Of a DNA stretch of 32,437 nt, positions 25,650 to 32,437 are shown piece after piece. Every line of letters begins with the position of its first letter. Positions within the stretch are counted from its first letter, which is position 1. The DNA is from Methanobrevibacter sp. GTDB lineage: Archaea; Methanobacteriota; Methanobacteria; Methanobacteriales; Methanobacteriaceae. Under the pieces are notes generated by a model. It saw only the letters and a program-made list of their open reading frames with translations, did no database searches and had not been told where the DNA came from. Location: NCBI RefSeq assembly GCF_030539875.1, contig NZ_JAUNXI010000022.1:1-32437 (forward strand), read 5' to 3'. A program made the translations under genes and the position numbers.

Positions 25650-26607
25650 GTCCGAAATTTTATTTTTATATGACATTGTAGATGCAAATCCTAATGGTGA
25701 TCCATTAGATGGTAATAAACCAAGATTGGACGAAGAAACAGAAATTAACATTGTGACTGATGTTAGATTTAAAAGAACAATACGTGATTATTTACATGAC
25801 TTTAAAAATCAAGGAATATTTATTAAAGAGATTCAAGATAAAAATGGCAATATTCAAGATGCAAAACAAAGAGCAAATGATTATTCATCAACTGAAGGAA
25901 AATATGATTCATTAGATGAAGCAAAAAATGACCTAAAAAATTGTATATTGAATCAGTGTATTGATGTTAGACTTTTTGGTGCAACAATACCTATTGATGT
26001 AAAAGTAGGTAAAACAAATAAAAGCAGTTCTGTAACTTTAACTGGGCCGGTTCAATTTAGAATGGGAAGATCTCTAAATAAAGTTGAAATTCAACACATT
26101 AAAGGTACTGGTGCTTTCGCATCTGGAAAAGGTAAAGATCAAAAAACTTTTAGAGAAGAATATATTTTACCATATTCTTTAATTGGTTTTTATGGTATTG
26201 TTAATGAAAATGCAGCTAAAGAAACCAAATTAAAAGAAGAAGATATTTATCTATTATTAGATGGGATTTGGAATGGAACTAAAAATTTAATTTCACGTTC
26301 TAAATTTGGTCAATCTCCTAGATGTTTAATTCAAATTGAATATAATGAAAATAACTTCTTTATTGGTGATTTGAATAATAAAATTTCTATTTCTCATGAT
26401 TTTGAAGATGACAAAAAATTAAGAAAAATTTCAGAGCTTGATGTTGATTTATCTGCGTTAATTAGTGCTATTGAAGAAAATAGAGATAAAATTAATAAAA
26501 TTAATTATAAATTTGACTCAGATATCGAATTTAAAGATTATTCTATGGCTGAACTAATAACTAAGTTTAAAGATTTTGGAATCGAAACATCTGAAATTAA
26601 TTTATGA
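25642..26607 (+). CDS. cas7: Cas7 (Csh2) type I-B backbone subunit
   Basis: The crRNA-binding backbone protein of Cascade, present in several copies per complex. The 321-residue RAMP protein starts SEILFLYDIVDANPNGDPLDGNKPRLDEET, the hallmark Csh2 N-terminus, and contains GPVQFRMGRSLNKVE (about 134-148) and SRSKFGQSPRCLIQIEY (about 219-235). The start is GTG 25642 with GGAGATGA 5 bases upstream. It overlaps cas8b by 8 bases. Confidence 0.93.
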   Translation: MNRSEILFLYDIVDANPNGDPLDGNKPRLDEETEINIVTDVRFKRTIRDYLHDFKNQGIFIKEIQDKNGNIQDAKQRANDYSSTEGKYDSLDEAKNDLKNCILNQCIDVRLFGATIPIDVKVGKTNKSSSVTLTGPVQFRMGRSLNKVEIQHIKGTGAFASGKGKDQKTFREEYILPYSLIGFYGIVNENAAKETKLKEEDIYLLLDGIWNGTKNLISRSKFGQSPRCLIQIEYNENNFFIGDLNNKISISHDFEDDKKLRKISELDVDLSALISAIEENRDKINKINYKFDSDIEFKDYSMAELITKFKDFGIETSEINL

Positions 26608-26617
26608 GGTTTAATAA

Positions 26618-27328
26618 ATGAATAAAAAACTATTAGCTTTTGATATATGGGGAGATTATGGCTATTTTAGAAGAGGTTACACTTCTACTTCTACAATTAC
26701 TTTTCCTTTCCCTTCAAGAACTACAATTTCTGGTTTAATTTCAGGAATATTGGGACTAGAAAAAGGTAGTTATCATGAGATTTTTAATGAAGATAATAGT
26801 AAAATAGGCTTGAGAATATTAAATCCAATTAAAAAAATTAATATTAATCTTAATTATATCAATACAAAAGGAGGTTTTTTATTATCTGATATTAATTCTA
26901 ATCCAAGAGTTCAAGTTCAAGCAGAGTTTTTAAAAGATGTAAAATATAGAATTTATGTTTCTTTAAATAATGATAGTTTAATGGAAGAATTATATTGTAA
27001 TTTAAGCGAACATAAATCAGTTTTCACTCCATGTTTAGGAATTTCTGAGTGTATTGCTGATTTTAAATTAGCTTATGATGATTTATTTGATTTGAATATG
27101 TCTAATGGGAATGATGTTAACATTGATTCAGTCATATTAAAGAATAAATTTGATTTAATTATTGAACCTGGAAAGAAATATGGGATAGTTAAAAGCCCGG
27201 GATTTATGAATTCAGATAGAATTGTTTCTAAATTCCTGGAATATTATTATGAAGAAAATGCTAATTCAATTAAAGTAAAAAATGGTGATTTTTATTTAAT
27301 TGGAGATGAAAAAATTGCATTATACTGA
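26618..27328 (+). CDS. cas5: Cas5 type I-B subunit
   Basis: Cas5 caps the crRNA 5' handle in Cascade. The 236-residue protein has the Cas5 start LLAFDIWGDYGYFRRGYTSTSTITFPFPSRTTISGLISGILG, in which the conserved Phe-Arg and the Pro-Ser-Arg-Thr stretch is typical of the type I-B/Hmari form. GAGGT precedes the ATG. Its last codons overlap the start of cas3. Confidence 0.9.
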   Translation: MNKKLLAFDIWGDYGYFRRGYTSTSTITFPFPSRTTISGLISGILGLEKGSYHEIFNEDNSKIGLRILNPIKKININLNYINTKGGFLLSDINSNPRVQVQAEFLKDVKYRIYVSLNNDSLMEELYCNLSEHKSVFTPCLGISECIADFKLAYDDLFDLNMSNGNDVNIDSVILKNKFDLIIEPGKKYGIVKSPGFMNSDRIVSKFLEYYYEENANSIKVKNGDFYLIGDEKIALY

Positions 27329-29681
27329 ATTAAAATCTCATCCAAATAAATTTTTAGAAGACCATTTGAAAAATGTTGCAGATTTTTCAAGATCTTCTTT
27401 TTATTCATTAACGTTTGATAATAACGTATTATTTGGTGATATTTCTTATATTATTGGTTTGTCTCATGATTTTGCTAAATCAACTTCTTTTTTTCAAGAT
27501 TATATTTTAACGGGTAAAAGTAATGAAAATAAATCTCATGGGTTTTTATCCGCAATATTTACATATTTTGCAGTATCCAAATATTTAAAAGAAAATAATG
27601 TTAGGTTTGATAAAAATTTATCTATAATTTCTTATATTGTTGTATTACATCATCACGGAAATATAAGAAATATTCCTACCTTAGATGATTATCATGATAT
27701 TAAATTTAATTCAAAAGTAATAAATAATCAAATTAATGATTTGGTTGATTTAAGTTATGATTTAAATTTATTTTATAATGAGTTTAATATTAATATTAAC
27801 GAATTTTTTGATAATATTGATAAAATTTCTGAAAGAATTTCTGATGATTTATTTGACTTTGAATATGATGCGACTTTTGATAATTATTTTTTAATTTTAC
27901 AATTTTATTCTGTTTTGTTGGATGCAGATAAAATGGATGCATCGGGAAGCAATTTTATAAAACGTGAATCTATTCCTAGTAATATTGTTGATGATTATAA
28001 AATAAATCATTCTTTTAATTTAGAGGGTATTAATAAAATACGTGAGGAAGCTTATTTGGAAGTTAATAAAAATATAATGAATTTGGATTTATCAAATAAA
28101 ATTTATTCAATTAATTTACCTACAGGGATTGGAAAAACATTAACAGGTCTTTCAAGTGTATTAAAATTGAGAAATAGAATCCAAGATGAAATGGGAATTA
28201 ATGCAAGAATTATTTATTCCTTACCTTTTTTATCCATTATTGATCAAAATGAAAATGTAATTAAATCTATTTTCAATGAAAATAATTTAAATGGAAATAA
28301 CTATTTTTTAAAACATAATTATCTTGCTGATATGAGCTATATTAAAGATGAGGATATGGAATATGAAATTTCAGATTCAAAAATTTTAATTGAGGGTTGG
28401 AATTCAGAATTTATTATAACAACATTTATTCAATTATTTTATAGTTTAATAGGTAATAAAAATAGTTTTTTAAGAAAGTTTCACAATATTGCTAATTCAA
28501 TTATCATTTTAGATGAGATTCAATCAATACCATATAAATTCTGGGGCATTATAAATCTAATACTTAAAAAATTAGCTCATGAATACAATTGTTGGATAAT
28601 ATTAATGACTGCAACACAGCCATTTATTTTCAATGAAACCGAGATTCTTTCATTAGTTGAAAACATAGACTATTATTTTAATAAATTTGATAGAATTGAG
28701 TATAATTTCATGTTAGAAAATATTTCACTTTTTGATTTTGCAGATGAATTAATTAACTTAATTGATAAAGAGAAAAATAAAGATATGATGGTTGTTTTAA
28801 ATACAATTGATTCTTCAGTTGAATTATATAAAATTATTAAAGAACATTTAAATGAAAATAATGAAGGATGTTATTTGGATAATGATGGTATTTTCCATGC
28901 TGGAAATGATATTAATCTAATTTATTTATCAACTAATATTATTCCAATCACCCGTTTAAATAAGATTAAAGCTATTAAAAATTCAGAAAAACAAAATATA
29001 ATTATTTCCACACAGTTAATTGAAGCCGGTGTGGATATTGATGTTGATATCGTTTATCGTGATTTTGCTCCTTTAGATTCTATCATTCAAACTGCGGGTA
29101 GATGTAATCGCAGTGGTAAGAAAGATAAAGGTTTGGTTAATGTAATTTCTTTGATAAATGAAAAAGGAAAACAATATTCTGGTTTTGTTTATCAAAAATT
29201 ATTACTCAATACCACTCAAGAAGTATTAAAAGGTTTAAATCAGTGTAGTGAAAAAGAATTTAATTTAAAAACTTCAAATAAATACTTTGAATTAATTTCC
29301 CAACGTAGTTTTGACGATGATAGACTTAAAAATATTTTGAATAATCTTAAATTTAATGATATTCCGTCTAATTTTAAATTAATTGAAACTAATCAAAATA
29401 AAATGGATGTTTTTGTTTGTGTTAATGAAGAAGCTGTAAATATATTTAATCAATATAAATTTATTCTTGAAAATTATTCAGGTTTTAAACGTAAAGAAAG
29501 ATTTTTAAAAATTAAAAGTAATTTTTATCAATATGTAATTTCTGTTGATGAGAAAAAATTTGGTTCAACAAATTTGTATAATGATGAAATCGGCGTGATA
29601 TATCCAAGTGATTTAAATAGAAAATATGAGTCTGATTTAGGATTTATTTCTTTAGAAAATGAAGAACCTATGATTTGGTAA
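27315..29681 (+). CDS. cas3: Cas3 HD nuclease-helicase
   Basis: The target-degrading enzyme of type I systems. An N-terminal HD nuclease domain holds GLSHDFAKSTSFFQDY (about 48-63) and VVLHHHGN (about 108-115); the superfamily 2 helicase follows with Walker A PTGIGKTLTG (near 269), DEIQ as the DExx box (near 400), MTATQP (about 429-434) and the motif VI region QTAGRCNRSGK. I set the start at TTG 27315 because GGAGATGA lies 5 bases upstream; TTG 27300 and ATG 27306 are also in frame. It overlaps the cas5 end by 14 bases. All core motifs look intact. Confidence 0.9.
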   Translation: MHYTELKSHPNKFLEDHLKNVADFSRSSFYSLTFDNNVLFGDISYIIGLSHDFAKSTSFFQDYILTGKSNENKSHGFLSAIFTYFAVSKYLKENNVRFDKNLSIISYIVVLHHHGNIRNIPTLDDYHDIKFNSKVINNQINDLVDLSYDLNLFYNEFNININEFFDNIDKISERISDDLFDFEYDATFDNYFLILQFYSVLLDADKMDASGSNFIKRESIPSNIVDDYKINHSFNLEGINKIREEAYLEVNKNIMNLDLSNKIYSINLPTGIGKTLTGLSSVLKLRNRIQDEMGINARIIYSLPFLSIIDQNENVIKSIFNENNLNGNNYFLKHNYLADMSYIKDEDMEYEISDSKILIEGWNSEFIITTFIQLFYSLIGNKNSFLRKFHNIANSIIILDEIQSIPYKFWGIINLILKKLAHEYNCWIILMTATQPFIFNETEILSLVENIDYYFNKFDRIEYNFMLENISLFDFADELINLIDKEKNKDMMVVLNTIDSSVELYKIIKEHLNENNEGCYLDNDGIFHAGNDINLIYLSTNIIPITRLNKIKAIKNSEKQNIIISTQLIEAGVDIDVDIVYRDFAPLDSIIQTAGRCNRSGKKDKGLVNVISLINEKGKQYSGFVYQKLLLNTTQEVLKGLNQCSEKEFNLKTSNKYFELISQRSFDDDRLKNILNNLKFNDIPSNFKLIETNQNKMDVFVCVNEEAVNIFNQYKFILENYSGFKRKERFLKIKSNFYQYVISVDEKKFGSTNLYNDEIGVIYPSDLNRKYESDLGFISLENEEPMIW

Positions 29682-29686
29682 TAATT

Positions 29687-30184
29687 ATGAAAAAAGAAGA
29701 TATAACTGGAGTTATGGTTCAATATTATGTGTTATGCAAGCGTGAATTATGGTTTTATATTAAACAGATTAATATGAATTATAACAATGATGATATTTCA
29801 ATTGGGAAGTTTCTTCATGAAACTTCTTATAAAAGAGAAAAAAAAGAAATTCGGCTTGACAACATGGTTTTTGATTTTATTAAACGGGGAGAAGAGTTAG
29901 TTATTTTTGAAATTAAAAAATCAAGTAAATTAACAATTGGTGCAAAATATCAATTATATTTTTATTTATATAATTTAAAATTAATACAAACCAATATAAA
30001 AGGTATTTTAGTATATCCTAAGGAAAGAAAAAAAGAAGAAATTTTTTTAACTAATGAAATTATTGATGAAATGGAAGAAATAATTAAAGGAATTTTGGAA
30101 GTGTCTAATTTGAATAGACCTCCTATTGCTAAAAATCAACCCTATTGCAAAAGATGTTCATTTTATGAATTATGTATGGTGTGA
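29687..30184 (+). CDS. cas4: Cas4 exonuclease
   Basis: Helps select and trim prespacers with Cas1-Cas2. The 165-residue protein has the four cluster cysteines C17 and, at the end, C154, C157 and C163 (YCKRCSFYELC), and a RecB-like core with FEIKKSSKLTIGAKYQLYFYLY (about 70-91, the Glu-x-Lys and Gln motifs). ATG 29687 follows the cas3 stop by 5 bases; a TTG at 29675 is a less likely start. Confidence 0.92.
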   Translation: MKKEDITGVMVQYYVLCKRELWFYIKQINMNYNNDDISIGKFLHETSYKREKKEIRLDNMVFDFIKRGEELVIFEIKKSSKLTIGAKYQLYFYLYNLKLIQTNIKGILVYPKERKKEEIFLTNEIIDEMEEIIKGILEVSNLNRPPIAKNQPYCKRCSFYELCMV

Positions 30185-30189
30185 GTGCT

Positions 30190-31161
30190 ATGAAAAATCC
30201 GTTATATATTACATCTCATGGTATTTTATCAAGAAAGGATAATACATTGTATTTTATAAATGAAACTGATAAAAAACAGATTCCGATTCATGCAATAAGC
30301 GAAATTAATTGTTTTGGAAAAGTTTCACTTAAATCTGGAGCTTCAACATTTTTAATGAAAGAAGGTATTGTTGTTAATTTTTTTAATAAATATGGTTTTT
30401 ATGAAGGATCATTATATCCAAAAATTAAATTAAATTCTGGTTTGGTTGTTGTTCGACAATCTGAACATTATTTAGATGTTAAAAAAAGACAATATATTGC
30501 AAAAGAATTTGTTGAAGGTATTAAACATAATATACTTAAAACAATGAAATATTATTCTAAAAAAGGTAAAAATCTTGATGAATATATTGAAAATATTGAA
30601 AAAGAAAATATTGATGGCGATATTGCACAAATGATGAGTTGCGAAGGTCGCATTTGGAATAATTTTTATCAAAGTTTTAATGTGATTTTAAGAAAATTTC
30701 CATTTAATAAACGCGAAATTAGACCACCTATAGATGAAATAAACTCTTTGTTGTCATTTGGTAATTCATTATTATATACGACTGTCTTATCTGAATTATA
30801 TCAAACTTATCTTCATCCATCTGTTAGTTTTTTACATGAGCCCTCAGAGAGAAGATTTTCTTTATCATTGGATTTCGCTGACATTTTTAAACCGATAATT
30901 GTTGATAGAACTATTTTTAAATTAGTCAATAATAATATGCTTAGTAAAAAACATTTTACATATGATGTTGGTTGTTTGTTAAATGATAAAGGAAAACAAA
31001 TTTTTATATCTGAATATCAAAAGAAGTTAGAAACAACAATAATGCATCAAACATTAAATAAAAAAGTTTCTTATAAGTATCTAATTAGGTTAGAAGGTTA
31101 TAAATTAATAAAACATTTTTTGAAGGATAAACAATATGAAAGTTTTAAAATGTGGTGGTAA
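30190..31161 (+). CDS. cas1: Cas1 integrase
   Basis: The spacer integrase. The 323-residue protein shows candidate catalytic residues E152 (SCEGRIWNNFY), H216 (SFLHEPSERRF) and an acidic residue in LSLDFADIFKP (D228 or D231). LYITSHGILSRKDNTLYF at the start is the beta-stranded N-terminal domain of the type I-B form. I start it at ATG 30190 because GGTGTGAGTG precedes it; an ATG at 30172 lies inside cas4. The stop overlaps the cas2 ATG. Confidence 0.94.
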   Translation: MKNPLYITSHGILSRKDNTLYFINETDKKQIPIHAISEINCFGKVSLKSGASTFLMKEGIVVNFFNKYGFYEGSLYPKIKLNSGLVVVRQSEHYLDVKKRQYIAKEFVEGIKHNILKTMKYYSKKGKNLDEYIENIEKENIDGDIAQMMSCEGRIWNNFYQSFNVILRKFPFNKREIRPPIDEINSLLSFGNSLLYTTVLSELYQTYLHPSVSFLHEPSERRFSLSLDFADIFKPIIVDRTIFKLVNNNMLSKKHFTYDVGCLLNDKGKQIFISEYQKKLETTIMHQTLNKKVSYKYLIRLEGYKLIKHFLKDKQYESFKMWW

Positions 31162-31421
31162 TGTATCTTGTAATTGTATATGATATTAATGTGGATCGAG
31201 TAAATAAAGTTCATAAATTTTTAAAAGCATATCTACATTGGCAACAAAATTCTGTTTTTGAGGGAAAAGTAACTAAATCTCAATATAATGAGATTATAGA
31301 TAAATTAGATAATTTAATTGATGAAGATGAAGATTCAATAATTATTTATAAATTTCCTTACAAATATCTTGATAAAAAAGTTTTAGGGATTGAAAAAAAT
31401 CCCATTTTATTTATTTTGTAA
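31161..31421 (+). CDS. cas2: Cas2
   Basis: The structural partner of Cas1 in spacer integration. The 86-residue ferredoxin-fold protein begins MYLVIVYDINVDRVNKVHKFL, with the typical Tyr-Asp pair, and has HWQQNSVFEGKVT (about 29-41) and the end strand IEKNPILFIL. ATG 31161 overlaps the cas1 stop; GTG codons at 31152 and 31155 are less likely starts. It is the last gene before the leader. Confidence 0.93.
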   Translation: MYLVIVYDINVDRVNKVHKFLKAYLHWQQNSVFEGKVTKSQYNEIIDKLDNLIDEDEDSIIIYKFPYKYLDKKVLGIEKNPILFIL

Positions 31422-31530
31422 TTAATGTCCACCTTTATAAATAGATAGTATTAATAATGGTGGACAATAAAATTATCTTATTAGAGAATTCTTAGTATTT
31501 CTTTTATTAGTTCTAAGGATTTTTCGACGC
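31422..31530 (+). promoter_or_regulatory. CRISPR leader with TATA box inside an inverted repeat
   Basis: About 109 bases between cas2 and the first repeat, on the side where new spacers are added given the repeat orientation. TTTATAAATAG (31434-31444) is a good TATA box for the pre-crRNA. It lies between the perfect 8-base arms TGTCCACC (31426-31433) and GGTGGACA (31459-31466), 33 bases apart, about three helical turns. The arms are the only GC-rich part of the leader. Confidence 0.7.
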
Positions 31531-32437
31531 ACTTTAAAATAGACTTAATAGTATGGAAATTGATTATGACACTACAATATTTTTGATTAATGAAATACTT
31601 TAAAATAGACTTAATAGTATGGAAATTCTTCTCGCAAAAATGGAAAAAATAAACAATGCTGCTTTAAAATAGACTTAATAGTATGGAAATATATATTTCA
31701 ACAACCTCAAAAAAGACCTACTTTTAAACTTTAAAATAGACTTAATAGTATGGAAATCGGAATTTGACCGCCCTGCATAGTGGAGCAGGCAGGCTTTAAA
31801 ATAGACTTAATAGTATGGAAATTGTCTTTTGGCATATCATCATTTGATATTATATTTACTTTAAAATAGACTTAATAGTATGGAAATTTGCCCCAAAGCC
31901 CCCTCAAACGGGCGCTACGTAAACTTTAAAATAGACTTAATAGTATGGAAATATTACATACAAATAAGCGAATCAAATTATGATTACTTACTTTAAAATA
32001 GACTTAATAGTATGGAAATTGAGTAAAGAAAACCGAACACTTGCTGACGAGATAACTTTAAAATAGACTTAATAGTATGGAAATGCCATTCAAGTATGGA
32101 TATTAATTCTTTTTCGGAAGCTTTAAAATAGACTTAATAGTATGGAAATCGTGTTAAAGCAAGATTACAATACATGGGTAAAAGACTTTAAAATAGACTT
32201 AATAGTATGGAAATGACTTTCAGCATTGTTTATTTTTTCCATTTTTGCGACTTTAAAATAGACTTAATAGTATGGAAATTAAGTTTGTATTTTTTCATAT
32301 TTAATATTCAAAAAAATCTTTAAAATAGACTTAATAGTATGGAAATATAAAAAAGTAGTTACAACCGTTCATGGAAATATGACTTTAAAATAGACTTAAT
32401 AGTATGGAAATAGAACTCAGTTAATATTATTAATTGT
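31531..32437 (+). CRISPR. Type I-B CRISPR array, 14 repeats visible, runs off the window
   Basis: Fourteen copies of a 29-base invariant repeat (starts CTTTAAAATAG, ends TTAATAGTATGGAAAT) start at 31531, 31597, 31661, 31728, 31793, 31858, 31923, 31990, 32055, 32120, 32185, 32250, 32317 and 32382 when the variable preceding base is counted. No copy is degenerate, so no array end is visible. The thirteen full spacers are 34-37 bases and the fourteenth is cut by the window edge. The repeat 3' end gives the crRNA handle ATGGAAAT, so the array reads on the plus strand. Spacers 2 and 11 overlap in reverse complement. Confidence 0.99.

Noticed and set aside
28512-28523. DEIQ in Cas3 as a damaged helicase box
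   Set aside because: The DExx core Asp-Glu is intact and the last position varies in Cas3; the other motifs are complete.
31793-31793. Sequence variation in the repeats as sign of array decay
   Set aside because: Only the position before the 29-base repeat varies, and the spacer overlap shows that this base is spacer-derived.

Overview
The window is archaeal and comes from a hydrogenotrophic methanogen of the order Methanobacteriales, most likely Methanobrevibacter or a close relative. This rests on the coenzyme M genes (comA, comD, comE), a methanogenesis-marker protein, an Hdr-type heterodisulfide reductase set, the F420 gene cofH, an F420H2 oxidase (fprA), archaeal primase subunits, AT-rich DNA, TATA-box promoters and frequent TTG starts. 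The species cannot be named from the sequence alone.

Layout. 1-580: a UPF0058 gene. 581-6474: one co-directional block, comA, a DUF39/ferredoxin protein (methanogenesis marker 16 type), hdrC, hdrB and hdrA. Facing it on the minus strand lie comD and comE and a small winged-helix regulator (6482-7867). Together this is a coenzyme M locus that also carries an unusual Hdr-like electron-transfer module; the DUF39 protein plus Hdr is a good candidate for the unassigned sulfur-insertion step. 8022-9737: cofH and a thymidylate-kinase-like gene. 9738-12923: both DNA primase subunits (priS, priL) with two uncharacterised genes. 13271-19046: metG, a DUF530-like gene, a tandem-HTH protein, a MraY/Alg7-like phosphoglycosyltransferase and the archaeal riboflavin/F420 precursor reductase. 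19038-20099: a PHP phosphoesterase and a small downstream gene that appears frameshifted. 20193-22275: an oxygen-defence operon (fprA, flavodoxin, and a winged-helix regulator paralogous to the one at the com locus).

22276-23158 holds no convincing gene, but it has one strong hairpin. From 23159 to the end is a complete type I-B CRISPR-Cas locus that is visibly more AT-rich than the rest: cas6, cas8b, cas7, cas5, cas3, cas4, cas1, cas2, a leader, and an array of 14 repeats that runs off the window. Three details stand out. cas8b has an apparent frameshift right after its start. A perfect Shine-Dalgarno and in-frame ATG late in cas8b mark a hidden cas11 small-subunit gene. Spacers 2 and 11 are reverse complements over 28-30 bases, so the locus sampled one target twice, on opposite strands.
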